Assembly (NCBI RefSeq): GCF_019393635.1
Contig: NC_057863.1
Span: forward strand, 621,917,791 to 621,981,790
Source: Dromiciops gliroides
Taxonomy: Eukaryota > Chordata > Mammalia > Microbiotheria > Microbiotheriidae
Length of the DNA: 64,000 nucleotides
Reading direction: 5' to 3'
Numbering within the stretch: position 1 is the first letter of the stretch; each line of letters opens with the position of its first letter. Below, piece by piece: positions 43,570 to 55,524 of this stretch. The position numbers and the translations under genes are program-made. The notes under the pieces are model-generated. The model ran no database searches. It was not told the origin of the DNA and saw only the letters and a list, made by a program, of their open reading frames with translations.

Positions 43570-44239
43570 CTACATATTAGATTTTAAACATCACAATAAC
43601 TTGTTCAGCCATTCCCCAGCTGATAAACATCCCTTCAGTTTCCAACTATTTGCCACCACAAAAAAATTGCTGATATATGTGTGTGTGCATATATATCTGT
43701 GTGTATCTATGTCTAAATAGACATACATATATTCTTCTGCAGATAGTTTTTTTTCCTCTCTCTTTAATTTCTTTAGAATATAGACTTAGTAGTATTGCTG
43801 AGTCAGAGATTACACATAGTTTAATAACTTTGGGGGCACAGAGCTCCAAATTACTTTTCAGAATTCTTATACCAGTTCAGTTTCTCCACAGGTCCACCAA
43901 CATTAATGCACATGTTTTCCCCACACAGTCCCTCCAGCATTTTCCTTTTTTGTTAACTCTACCAGTCTTCTGAGTATGAGAAGCCCCAGAATTGTTTTAA
44001 TTTGCAATTTTCTAATTACTAAAGATTTAGAATATTTTTTGTTTGGCTATTGATAGTTTCTTTTTCTTCCTCTTAAAAGTGCTTATTCATAGCCTTTGAT
44101 CCGTGTAAATGTTGTAGCCTATTGAAATCTTTTAGTATTCTGCCTCTGCTATGTGATGTGTTATACTACCCCTTACCCTTGTGTCATCATTTGATAAGGA
44201 TGTCCTCTATGCCTTTATCCAAGTTACTGATGAAACTTC

Positions 44240-44455
44240 TTTTTCCCCACTTAAAAGCATTTCAATTTTTCCAATCACATGTAATAGTTTTTGACATTCA
44301 TTTTTGTAAGATTTTGAGTTCCAAATTTTTCTCCCTCCTTCTCTTCCCTCCCTCTTCCCCCTAACAGCAAGCAATCTGATACAAATCTTATATGTTCAAT
44401 CATGTTAAACATATTTCTATATTAGTCCTATTGTAAAAGAAGAATCAGAACAAAA
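44240..44455 (-). mobile_element. LINE-1 3' end, minus strand
   Basis: TCCAATCACATGTAATAGTT to GTAAAAGAAGAATCAGAAC. Confidence 0.8.
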
Positions 44456-44460
44456 GGAAG

Positions 44461-45030
44461 ATTTAGCAGCTACCACACTAAAGGAACGGAAGGGCTTGGA
44501 ATATGATCTTCCAGATGACAAAAGAGCTGGGATTACAACCAAGAATAACCTATCCAGCAGAAAACAAGTATAATCCTTCAAGGTTAAAAAAAAATGGATT
44601 TAATTAAATAGAGAATTTTCAAAGTGTCCTAATTTAACAGACTGGAGCTGAATAGAAAATTTGACTTCCAAATACAATATTCAAGAGAAACATTAAAAGG
44701 TAAACATGAAAGAGAAAGCATAAGAGACTCAATAAGATTAAACTGTTTACTTTTCTATATGGGAAGATGATACATGTATCTCCTTAAGAACTTTATTATT
44801 ATTAGGGCAGGTAGAAGGATTCTACATAGAGAGTGAAGGAGTGAGTTGATTATGTTGGGATAAATTTTTTAATGGATAGGTAAGAAAGAGGGATTTTTTA
44901 GGAGAAGGGGAAAGGGAGAGGAAGAATAGAGAAAATATCTCACATAAAAGAGGTACACAAGGAAGAACTTTTATAGTTGAAGGGAAAATGGTGGTGAGTG
45001 GGGTAAGAATGAGTATATTCTTGACTTCAG
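44461..45030 (+). mobile_element. L1 ORF1 end plus inter-ORF spacer
   Basis: Starts in ORF1 (TTTAGCAGCTACCACACTAA; AACCAAGAATAACCTATCC). It passes the ORF1 end (GCTGAATAGAAAATTTGAC) and continues into spacer sequence (AAACTGTTTACTTTTCTATA; ATCTCACATAAAAGAGGTA) like that at 60400-60500. This links ORF1 to the spacer seen in the deleted L1s. Confidence 0.7.
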
Positions 45031-45860
45031 GAAAACTGGTGATTCAATTACTGCCTACAAAATATTTTTTTCCTTGAGATAATGGACATATGTTCTATAG
45101 CACAATGATCAGAGCAAAATCTTATGTTAATGTTGACAGGGAGATGAACTGTAAAGGACAAAACAACTTTCCTCAAGAAAAAAAACACATTTAGGAATTT
45201 AAATATGTCTCTAAATATATTTTAAATTACAAGTATGATCATGTCATTTGAACCATGGAGAGAAAAGTTATTTAAGGGAAATATGTAATCTGAGTAGGAG
45301 AATACTTACATAGGAACCGCATGAATTTCATAAGAATGACTTGTGTTTAAATATTTGATAAGTATTTTAAATTCTTATAAAAGTAGTTTAATTTTTCAAG
45401 ATACTATGAAAAGTGTTTCAAGGACGTGAAAATGGACATTTGTTCTATATAAAATTTTTGAAATAGTGAAACCAAAGCTAATTGTTTAATGTTTTAATTA
45501 TTCCATCGACTAACACTGTTGCTATTTCAAATGGTTAAACTAGATGTAGATGAGGCCATAAATATAAATCTATAGTTATATGCTCCAGTAGCTTAAATCA
45601 GCAAAGAGATCTTCTAGAAAACATTTATTCCTGAGTGAACTAATACCACGAGGAAGCCTTGCTTAGAAATATTTTAAAAATTAAAATGAAAAGATAACAT
45701 CATCATTATCGTTTGTATTAGTCCAGAGCATTCAAATATAAAATAAAAAGCTTTAAATATGCTTGTATGCAGCCTTCTGTACATCCTTTCCAGCATAATT
45801 TTTAAAATTACATTTCAGTCCAATCTTTCAATAAAAGAATGATTAAAAATGGAAATGCAT
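45031..45860. other. AT-rich segment, no feature recognised
   Basis: 830 bp without any repeat, exon or RNA I can name. Confidence 0.4.
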
Positions 45861-46006
45861 GGGGCAGCTAGGTGGCGCAGTGGATAAAACACAAGCCCTG
45901 GATTCAGGAAGGCCTGAGTTCAAATCCGACCTCAGACACTTGACACTTACTAGCTGTGTGACCCTGGGCAAGTCACTTAACCCTCATTGCCCTGCCTCCA
46001 AAAAAA
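45861..46006 (+). mobile_element. tRNA-like SINE
   Basis: Full length. No convincing target duplication seen. Confidence 0.9.
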
Positions 46007-46014
46007 TGATAAGT

Positions 46015-47355
46015 AGAATCTTTCTAAAACTTGGAGCAAACATTATCCACAATGGGGATTAATCTGAAGCATTCTGAGTAAAATCAGGAGTGAAATAAGG
46101 ATGTCCATTATCACCACTATTATTTAACATTGTACTAGAAATGTTAGGTATAGCAATAAGAGAAGAAAAAGAAATGGAAGGAATTAGAATAGGCATTGAG
46201 GAAACAAGAGTATCAGTCTTTGCAGACAATATGATGGTATACTTAGAGAATCCTAAAGAATCAACTAAAAAAAAGTAGTTAAAATAACAACTTTAGCAAA
46301 ATTGCAGGATATAAAATAAAAACACATAAATTGTCAGCATTTCTATATACTACCAACAAAGTCCAGCAGCAAGAGATAGAAAGGGTAATTCCATTTAAAA
46401 TAACTGTAGACAATATAAAACACTTGGAAGTCTACTTGGCATGACAGATCCAGAAACTATATGAATGCAATTACAAAATACTTCTCACACAAATAAAGTC
46501 AGATCTAGACAATCATAAAATATTAATTGCTCATGGGTACACCAATCCACTATAATAAAAATGACAATTGTACCTAAATTTATCTACTTATTTAGTGCCA
46601 TATGAATCAAACTACCAAAAAAATATTTTATAGAGCTAGAAAAATAACAACAAAATTCATCTGGAAGAACAGAAGGTCAAGAATATCAAGGGAATCAATG
46701 AAAAAATGTGAAGGAAGGTGGCCTTACCATCCCAGATCTCAAACTGTATTATAAAACAATAATCATCAAAACAGTCTTGTACCGGCTAAGAAATAGAGTG
46801 GTGAATCAGTGGATTAGATTAAGTACACAATATGCAATTAAAAATGACCACAGTAATCTAGTGTTTGATCAAACAAAAGACCCTAACTTTGGGGACAAAA
46901 ACTCATTATTTGACAAAAACTACTGGGAAAATGGCAGAAACTAGGTATACACCAACATCTCATACAATATACCAAGATAAGGTCAAAATGGGCATATGAT
47001 TTAGACATAGAGGTTGATACCATAAGTAAATTAGGAGAGCATGGAATAGTTTACCTGTCAGATCTATGGAGTGTAGGAAATTTTATGACCAGAGATAGAG
47101 AGCATTATGAGATATAAAATGGATAATTTTAATTATATTAAATTTAAAAGGTTTTGCACAAAGAAAACTGATGCAACAAAGATTAGAAGGAAAACAGAAA
47201 GCTGGGAGACAATTATTATAGTGTCACTGATAAAAAGCTTAATTTCTTGAACTCAGAGAACTGAATCAAATATAATAGTACAAGTCATTCCCCAATCGAT
47301 ATATGGTCAAAGGATACAAACAAGCAGTTTTCAGATGAAGTCATCAAAGTTATCA
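46015..47355 (+). mobile_element. LINE-1 ORF2 RT domain to near the C-terminus
   Basis: Translates in pieces to [20 protein letters not shown], then [15 protein letters not shown]: the FADD catalytic motif is FADN here. The frame at 46708-46944 has GGLTIPDLKLYYKTIIIKT. Ends at about 47355 without a 3' UTR. Confidence 0.9.
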
Positions 47356-48480
47356 CCCCAAACATCAAACCAGTCCCTTTCTTGATCTTCCTCTTTGTCC
47401 AAGTGCAGCTTTAACAACCTAAAACTTTTTGTTGTTGTTTCTCATGAGCCTTAGGTTATCCTGACGCACGGTGACACCTGAACCAATTTTCATACCACCA
47501 TGGCACACTTTTCTATTTACCTTCTGTTACATGTCTTCATTTCCATCTTTTTTCTAAAAGAAAGCTAAATTGGTTTGTAATCTACTGTTAATCCACACTG
47601 GTCTCTTTAAACAATTTCCCTTTTCTTTGTCTTCTCGCTGGAACTCTTTCTTTTTGCCTTCAGATTCCTGTTCCTGACAGTTTCCCATCCCTCCTTTGCC
47701 GACTTCTCCAGTTGAATTTTAGACTATGGAAACATACATTCTTTGAATGCTTCCCAATGTGTTCTGCCCAAATCTAGGGCACACGTCAAACTATCCCTGA
47801 GATTTTCTCCTCTATCACAAAATCAAGATGATCTACCATCCATTGATCTTCATTCAAAACTTTCTACCACCAAGTTTCTATGTTTCCTCACAGTAATGTA
47901 TCCCTTTAATCTGCAATGTGATTTTGTCCCTCTTTTTATTTATTCTGATACCTTTGAATAAGATATATTCTTCCAAAGATATATTCCAGTCTTGGCTCTC
48001 AAGTTAAAGCATTTTTTCATTCAGTTTACAAGATTTCAGGCAAATGTAGTCCTACCAACTCTTGTAGTATACCTAGTATATACTCCATCCTAATCACTCT
48101 ATAGTTTAAACCATGGTCCAAAAACACCAATCCTATTCTTAGACACTGCCCTGTTTACTTCCTAAACATGTCTTTCTTGTCTGAAGCTCTTAGCTTCTCC
48201 CAGTAGCAGTTTTTTTTTAAATCACGTCTTATTCACAACCTTTAGTTTCTTGCCCAAGATTTCAGATTATTTGGCAGTGTTGTCCAGATTCCTTCTGATA
48301 TTATTTGTGCCCACTCCGGAAAAACAGAAGGGATGTCACTATTGTCAACATCAAATTGCAGCTCCCATTACTGGATGGGGTATACTACTTGTACTATTGA
48401 TAACTGCCAGGAATTATCTTTTCCTATGGAGATCCTAAGTGAATAATCACTCAATTGATATGATGTGGATCGCACAGAAT
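47356..48480. other. Unexplained 1.1-kb segment
   Basis: It begins exactly where L1 stops and ends at a MITE. Base composition is mixed, without SINE, L1, L2 or LTR words that I recognise. The longest frame is 72 codons (47743-47961, plus) with no domain. On the minus strand it is A/G-rich, as a decayed coding transcript or internal transposon sequence might be. Confidence 0.3.
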
Positions 48481-48511
48481 TCAAGAGTTGGAAGGCACCT
48501 CAGCAACTTTC

Positions 48512-48718
48512 TGGGCCAGAGGTTCTTAACCTGAAATCTATAACCCTGTTTTGTTTTTTAATATTTTGATGACTATTTCAATATAATTTGTTTCATTTGT
48601 AATCCTATATGTTTTATTTAATGCTCTTAAAATATTCTTCTGAGAAAGGATCTATAGGCTTCACTGAACTGACTACCCAAAAGGTCTGTCGAGCAAAAAA
48701 GTAATGATTAAGAACTAA
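48512..48718 (+). mobile_element. hAT-like MITE
   Basis: AGAGGTTCTTAACCTGAAAT at the left and TAATGATTAAGAACTAAC at the right. Confidence 0.65.
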
Positions 48719-48724
48719 CATATA

Positions 48725-48880
48725 GGGGCAGCTAGGTGGCACCGTGGATAGAGCACCAGCCCTGGATTCAGGACGACCTGAGTTCAAATCTGGCCTCAGA
48801 CACTGAACACTTACTAGCTGTGTGACCCTGGGCAAGTCACTTAACCCCCATTGCCTCACTAAAAAAAAGAAAAAAGAAAA
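48725..48880 (+). mobile_element. tRNA-like SINE
   Basis: Target duplication AACTAACATATA on both sides. Confidence 0.9.
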
Positions 48881-48889
48881 AAAACTAAC

Positions 48890-49435
48890 ATATACACAAA
48901 AAGAATCATTGTGACAGTCCTTAGAGGATAAGTTCCTTCTTCCTTAAGGGGTCTACTACCTCATCCTTTACCTAGAGATTCAATGAAGTGAGTGTTTTTA
49001 GTCCAAACTGTGTCACAAATAACCACTCAGTCAGCAGAGTGTTTGCCAGAGGCCACCATGTTTTTATCTGCTGGGTCTCTACACTGGTACCACTGGCCTT
49101 TGGAGAAGATGATGATAGCCTTCATCCACCATCACTAGGACATTGGCCTTGAGATGTTCTTGCAATCTCTAGGGTGAAGCTATCCTAAGTAGGGCTGCCA
49201 GCTAACCAGTGTTTGACCAGATTGGCCAACACTTGATCACAAACGCTGATTGTTTCTAACCAGGGTGTCATCCTATAGCTGGGAAATGTTAGCTTTTCTT
49301 TAGTGACTCCCTTCTACCCAATGTATTCATCTACATTCTCACATTTAGCCCCTACTTGGGGCTATTTGTGCTGTTGCTCAACTCAAACTGGAAACATATT
49401 CTCCAGGTGTGGGGTAATCCAATTAGTCAGCTGGC
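48890..49435. other. No feature recognised
   Basis: Single-copy-looking sequence. Nothing to report. Confidence 0.4.
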
Positions 49436-49437
49436 TT

Positions 49438-49586
49438 TTTTTTTTTTTGCGCGGGGCAATGGGGGTTAAGTGACTTGCCCAGGGCCACACAGCTAGTAAG
49501 TGTTAAGTGTCTGAGGCTGGATTTGAACTCAGGTACTCCTGAATCCAGGGCCAGCGCTTTAACCACTGCGCCATCTAGCTGCCCCC
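49438..49586 (-). mobile_element. tRNA-like SINE, minus strand
   Basis: Target duplication CAGCTGGC on both sides. Confidence 0.9.
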
Positions 49587-49766
49587 AGCTGGCATTTTTA
49601 AGCACCTGATATATGCCAGGGACTGTGCTAAACCTTGAAAAGGCAAAAATGGTGCTTGGTCTCAAAGAGCTCACAGTCTAATGGGGAAGACAACATACAA
49701 ACAACTATTTTCAAAAAAGATATGTACAGGATAAATTGATGATTGGCACTAAGATTAAGAAGGGCG

Positions 49767-49925
49767 AGGGGCAGCTAGATGACATAGTACATAGAGCAAT
49801 GGCCCTGGAGTCAGAAAAATGAGTTCAAATCTGGCCTCAGACACTAGCTATGTAACCCTGGGCGAGTTACTTAACCTTGATTATTTCAACAACAACAACA
49901 ACAACAACAACCCCCCCAAAAAAAA
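49767..49925 (+). mobile_element. tRNA-like SINE, degraded
   Basis: GGGGCAGCTAGATGACATAG, with a shortened middle and a (CAA)n tail. Confidence 0.8.
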
Positions 49926-50026
49926 GAGATTAAGGAAGGCTAGGAAGCTTCTTGCAAACAGGTATTAACTGAAACTTGAAGGAAGCCAGGAAAGCTAAGA
50001 GGCAGAGAATTCAAAGTATGGGGGAT

Positions 50027-50198
50027 GGGGCAGCTAGGTGGTGCAGTGGATAGAGCACTGGCCCTGGATTCAGGGAGACCTGAGTTCAAATCCGGCCTCA
50101 GACACTTAACACTTACTAGCTGTGTGACCCTGGGCAAGTCATTTAACCCCAATTGCCTCACCCAAAAATAATTTATTAATTAATTTAATTAAATAAAT
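50027..50198 (+). mobile_element. tRNA-like SINE
   Basis: Target duplication TCAAAGTATGGGGGA on both sides. The tail is TTAATTAA-rich. Confidence 0.9.
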
Positions 50199-50805
50199 CA
50201 AAGTATGGGGGACAATCAGGGAAAGGATTGAAGTCCTGAGACAGAACAGCAAATAGGCCAGTGTCACTGGATCACAGTGTATGAGGGAATGTATGGAGGG
50301 AAAGAAGTGACATGTAAGAAGACTGGAAAGGTAGAAAGGGTCCAGGTTATAAAGAATTTTAAAAACCAAACAGAGTATTTTATATTTGATCCTGAAAATA
50401 ATAGGGAGCCACTGGAATTAACTGATAGGAGAGTGATATGGTCAGACCTATGCTTTAGGAAGATGGCCAATTTGACAACTGGTAGATGATGGACTGGAGT
50501 GGAAAGAGACTTGAGACAGAGAGACTAACCATCAGGCTATTGTAATGGTCTGAAGTGAAGAGGCCCACCACAGAAGAGAAGGGGCTACATACAAAAGATG
50601 TTGTTAAGAAGGACTTGAAAACTGATTGGATACAGGCAATGAGAGAGAGTAAGGACCACATGACTGATCTGGAAATATGTTTAACATGATTGCACATATA
50701 TAACCTATAACAGATTGCTGTCTTGGGGAGGGGGGAGGGGGAAAAAGGAGAATAAAGGGAGGGAGAAAAATTTGTAACTCAAAATCTTCTTAAAAATGAA
50801 AGTTG

Positions 50806-50965
50806 GGGGACAGCTAGGTGGTGCAGTGGATAGAGCACTAGCCCTGGATTCAGGAGGACCTGAGTTCAAATCCAGCCTCAGACCCTTGACACTTACTAGC
50901 TATGTGACCCTGGGCAAGTCACTTAACCCCAACTGCCTCACCAAAAAAAAAAAAAAAAAAAAAAA
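50806..50965 (+). mobile_element. tRNA-like SINE in L1 3' UTR, first of a pair
   Basis: About 24 A in the tail, so probably young. Host word AATGAAAGTTG precedes it. Confidence 0.9.
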
Positions 50966-50972
50966 GAATGTT

Positions 50973-51107
50973 GGGGCAGCTAGGTGGTGCAGTAGATAAA
51001 GCACTGGCCTTGGATTCAGGAGGACCTGAGTTCAAATCCACCCTCAGACACTTGACACTTACTAGCTGTGTGACCTTGGGCAAGTCACTTAACCCTCATT
51101 GCCCCGC
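50973..51107 (+). mobile_element. tRNA-like SINE in L1 3' UTR, second of a pair
   Basis: Preceded by AGAATGTTG and followed, after (TA)n, by AATGAATGTTG. The tail has become a TA/CA microsatellite (51109-51140). Confidence 0.9.
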
Positions 51108-51727
51108 AATATATATATATATACACACACATATATATAAATGAATGTTGAAAATTATCTTTACATGTAATTGGAAAAATAAAATACTATTTACATTTTT
51201 TTAAAAGAGAGAAGAGTCTGAGATGACATCTAGGTTGTAGACCTGGGTCACTGGGAAGATGTTAGGGTGTCCTTAACAGCAGTAGGAAAGTTAGAGAGTG
51301 AGAAGAGTTTAGGAGGAAAGAGAATAACTTCAGTTTTGGACATGTTCAATTTAAGATGTCTATGAGACATCCAGTTTGAGGTGTCCAATAAGCACTTGGA
51401 GATATGAGACTGAGTTCAGGAGAGAGATTAGGGCTGGATAAGTAAATCTGATAATCATCTGCATAAAGACCATAATTGAACCCATGAGAACTGACAAGTT
51501 CACCAAGTGAAGTCTGGAACAGTGAGCTCTCCATCCTGGAAGCAGAGCCCCACTTTAACAAAGAGTTAAAAGTTAAGAAATAGGATGGGAAAAAGAGTGA
51601 ACGACAGAAAAATTTTGACCATGGAAGGGCTCAAAAAGGATGTTGAAAAACAAGAGGAGTAGAGGAAAAATTGGGGAGATAAATGAGAGTGATGTAAGAA
51701 AATCATTTTTAAAAAGAGGCAACAGCA

Positions 51728-51877
51728 GGAGCAGCTAGGTGGTGCAATGGATAAAACACCAGCCCTGGATTCAGGAGGACCTGAGTTCAAATCCAGCCTC
51801 AGACACTTGACACTTACTAGCTGTGTGACCCTGGGCAAGTCACTTAACCCCCACTGCCCTGCAAAAAAAAAAAAAAG
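51728..51877 (+). mobile_element. tRNA-like SINE in HAL1-type element
   Basis: Target duplication AGGCAACAGC on both sides. Confidence 0.9.
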
Positions 51878-52921
51878 GCAACAGCTTGGCAAAGAAGACA
51901 CAAAAAAAACCTGAAGAAAATAACATCTTGAAAAACAGACTAGGCTCACAAAGAGGCACACAAATTCACTGAAGAAAAAAACTCCTTATGGGGTTTTTTT
52001 TTTCTAATGGAAAAGGAGGTACAAAAACTCACTAAAGAAAAAACTTCCTTAAAAATTAGAATTGAGCAAATGAAAGCTAATGATTTTATGAGAAATTAAG
52101 AAACAATAAAACAAAACCAAAAGAATTTTTAAAAGGAAGACAATGTGAAATATCTCATTGGAAGAATAACTGACCTGTAAAATAGATCCAGGAGAGATCA
52201 TTTTAAAATTCTTGGACTATCTGAAAGCCATTATAAAAAAAGAGCCTAGACATCATCTTTCAAGAAATTATCAAGGAAAACTGCCCTGATATTCTAGAAC
52301 CAGAGGGTAAAATAGAAATTGAAAGAATCCACTGATCACTTCCTGAAAGAGATCCCAAAATAAAAACTCCCAGGTATATTATAGCCAAATTCCAGGGCTC
52401 CCATGTCAAGGTGAAAATATTGCTAGCAGCCAGAAAGAAATAATTCAAGTATCATGGAGCTATAGTCAAGATAATACACGATTGAGCAACTTCCACATTA
52501 AAGGATCAGAGGGCTTGGAACATGATATTCTGGAGGGCAAAGGCCTTACAACCAGGAACCACCTACCCTGAAAAACTGAGTATAACCCTTCAGGGAAAAA
52601 AAAGGACATTCACAATGAAATAGAGGACTTTCAAGTATTCTTTATGAAAAGACCAAAGCTGAACAGAAAATTTGACCTCCAAATACAAGACTTAAGAGAA
52701 GCATAAAAAGGGTTCTTTTGTTTTAGTTTGGGGTTGTTTTTTTTTTTTTTTGGTCTATGTTTTCTTTCACAACATGACTAATATGCAAATATGTTTTGCG
52801 TGACTACACATGTATAACCTACATCAAATTATTTGCATTCTCAATGAAGTGGTGGGAGGGAGGAAGGGAGAAAATTTGGAAGTCAAAGTTTTGTTTGTGT
52901 TTGTGTTTTTTGGTTTTTGGT

Positions 52922-53441
<520 letters not shown>

Positions 53442-53451
53442 GTTTTTGTTT

Positions 53452-53605
53452 TGTTTTGTTTCAGTTTTTTTGCGGGACAGTGAGAGTTAAGTGACTTGCC
53501 CAGGGTCACACAGCTAGTAAGTTTCAAGTGTTTGAGGCCAGATTTGAGCTCAGGTCCTCCTGAATCCAGGGCCAGTATTTTATCTACTGCACCACCTAGC
53601 TGCCC
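53452..53605 (-). mobile_element. tRNA-like SINE joined to the RPS14 retrocopy
   Basis: Full-length on minus. Its A-rich tail runs straight into the RPS14 5' UTR with no host sequence between. GGAAGTCAAAGTTTT lies beyond its 5' end and also beyond the RPS14 tail. Confidence 0.9.
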
Positions 53606-53634
53606 TGGAAGTCAAAGTTTTGGGGTTTTTTGGG

Positions 53635-53796
53635 TTTTGTTGTTGTTGTTGTTGTTTTTATGGCAGGGCAATAAGGGTTAAGTGACTTGCCCAGAGTCAC
53701 ACAGTTAGTAAGTGTTAAGTGTCTGAGGTCGGATTTGAACTCGGGTCCTTCTGAATCCAGGGCTGGTGCTCTATCCACTATGCCACCTAGCTGCCC
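53635..53796 (-). mobile_element. tRNA-like SINE, minus strand
   Basis: (TTG)n-type tail at 53638-53660. Flanked by AAGTCAAAGTTTT on both sides. Confidence 0.9.
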
Positions 53797-53865
53797 CCAA
53801 AGTCAAAGTTTTTAAAACAAGTATTAAAAATTGTTTTTACATGCAATTGGGGGGGGGGGCATAAA

Positions 53866-54160
53866 CTACTAGAAGTAGAATGAGAACAAGAAGGATAATT
53901 ATTGTGATACCAGGTGAAAGAGGAGAAGATGGGGGAAGGCCTCTGACTGAAGTGAGATAAGGAAGAGGGAGCCCCCAGCAAATGACCTTTATTTTTTCAG
54001 TGAACTGTGATGCAAAATTCTCACCCAAGAGGGTAGAAGGAGAGAGAGCTATGGGAGACTTGAGGAAGGATGATAAGGTTTGAAAAAGTTACTATGAAAA
54101 GTGATCTAGAAAATCAATTAAAGAGATGTAAAAGAACTCCCTGGCCCTAATGAGAGCCTT
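53866..54160. other. No feature recognised
   Basis: Purine-rich; possibly old L2. Not assigned. Confidence 0.3.
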
Positions 54161-54162
54161 AT

Positions 54163-54465
54163 TGTTGTTTGTCCTTCTCCATTCTCAAAGAGGACCATGA
54201 TATTGAGGTGATGTCATGGCTTGCAGTGAATTGGCTTTTAAGGAGGGAGGGCTGTACACCTCACTTTCTCCTCCAGAGCCAAGTGAGTCCAGTGGCAAGA
54301 TATACAACAGGATGACTGGAGATGGTCTCAGATATTTTTAAGGTAATTGGGGCTAAGTGACTTGCCCAGGGTCACGTAGCTAGTGTATCTAAGGTGAAAT
54401 TTGAACTCAGGTCCTTTCAACTTCAAGGCCAGTGCTCTATTCACTGCATCAGCTAGCTGCCCCAA
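54163..54465 (+). mobile_element. Composite SINE-like repeat, copy 1
   Basis: The first part (TTGTCCTTCTCCATTCTCAA; GGTGATGTCATGGCTTGCAG; GAGCCAAGTGAGTCCAGTGG) is not the common SINE. It is followed by a reverse tRNA-like SINE body (AATTGGGGCTAAGTGACTTG to GCTAGCTGCCC). The same two-part order recurs at 59949-60215. Confidence 0.7.
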
Positions 54466-55360
54466 CGAGAGCCTAGTTGAGATTAGGGAACATAAACGTC
54501 TAGTGGGCCCAATCTGCAGAGTTTAGTGATTTTCAGCAGCATATGAGTAGGAGTAAAGACATAAGACAGTGAGAATAATTGAAGGCTAGGATTTGACAGT
54601 GCGAGACCTTTGATAGGATAAGGAGACAAGGGGTTTCAAAAAGGAGGACAGTGTAGAATTGAACTTTGTTCACCAAAGGGATGAGGAATGGAGGAGAATG
54701 AGGCCATTCATAAATTCAATGTCTATAATGAGTCTCCACTCTTTACCAGACACAGGGATAATTGCTGGGAACCAGGTGGGCATAGGGACCGGGTCTCTCA
54801 TTTCATTGATACTCCCAGATAAAGAAGCTTCCTCTACCAATGCAGTTGGATGCCTTCCCTGAAACTCAAAGTTTTCATGCCCAGGGAACCGAGAATTTAG
54901 AATACATGCCCAGTTGCACAGCCAATATGCTTGGTTGAGGATACAGACTGAAAAGATTTTCCTCTTTGGCTCCTTCTATAACCACCACACCTTTTTCCCT
55001 TGCCACATTTACACCCCTAGGTCTGTCCATTCTGCTTTGAATAGCTCTTAACAACATTCTCATATCAGTTGGCACCTCCTTACCACCTCCGGGGGTTTAT
55101 CAATCTCTTTCAACCTACAGTCATTCCTATCTCATTGATACAAGACACCCACACTGAACTCAGCCCTAGTCTCCCCTGCCCTCTTTCACCCTTGTCCCAG
55201 TCTGCTTTGCATGTTCCCTTCATTATTCCTCATCTTCTTTTTCCCCTAACTAGACTTTCCTTCCCCATCACTCTTAGAAGAGCTTCCTGTATCTCTAAAA
55301 TTCTGCAAACCTCTTTCTCTGTTTGTCCATGGAACACATCTTTCTCTCTATTTATATGAA
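54466..55360. other. Mostly unassigned
   Basis: Pyrimidine-rich sequence at 54980-55350 may be old L2 but is not clear. No gene recognised. Confidence 0.3.
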
Positions 55361-55524
55361 AGCAGACTGTCAGTAAACACTTACTAAGCAACTATTGTGT
55401 CCCAGGCACTGTGCTAAGTTCTGGGAATACAAAGAAAGGCAAAAAAACAGTCCCCTACCCTCAAGGAGCTTCCAGTCTAATGGGAGAGAGAACGAGCAAA
55501 CAAATAGGAACAGCTTATTTAAAC

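Larger units (their letters stand above)
42767..43595 (+). mobile_element. Solo LTR (family 2-like), carrying two SINEs
   Basis: From TGTAAGAAAATAAAGG to ACATCACA, flanked by ATAA (42763-42766 and 43596-43599). About 520 bp without its SINEs. The polyadenylation signal is in CTAATAAATGCTTAATGCC. A short GATTG tandem lies near 42820. Confidence 0.8.
41325..44102 (-). mobile_element. Old LINE-1, minus strand, split by two solo LTRs
   Basis: Pieces 41325-41556, 42480-42766 and 43596-44102 read continuously as L1 3' UTR and ORF2 C-terminus once the LTRs are removed. The word spanning the second LTR restores TGTACCATAACTTGTTCAGC, the usual L1 sequence. Confidence 0.8.
50665..51195 (+). mobile_element. 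LINE-1 3' end carrying two SINEs
   Basis: GGAAATATGTTTAACATGAT and AACCTATAACAGATTGCTG on the left; TTGAAAATTATCTTTACATG on the right. A very short 5'-truncated copy. Confidence 0.85.
49590..51530 (-). mobile_element. L2, long minus copy with several insertions
   Basis: 49600-49740 is the reverse 3' terminus (GGGACTGTGCTAAACCTTG). 50205-50660 is the 3' half. 51346-51561 (minus) encodes GFNYGLYADDYQIYLSSPNL, a good L2 RT active-site block with intact YADD. The element is broken by three SINEs and an L1 3' end carrying two of its own. Confidence 0.8.
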
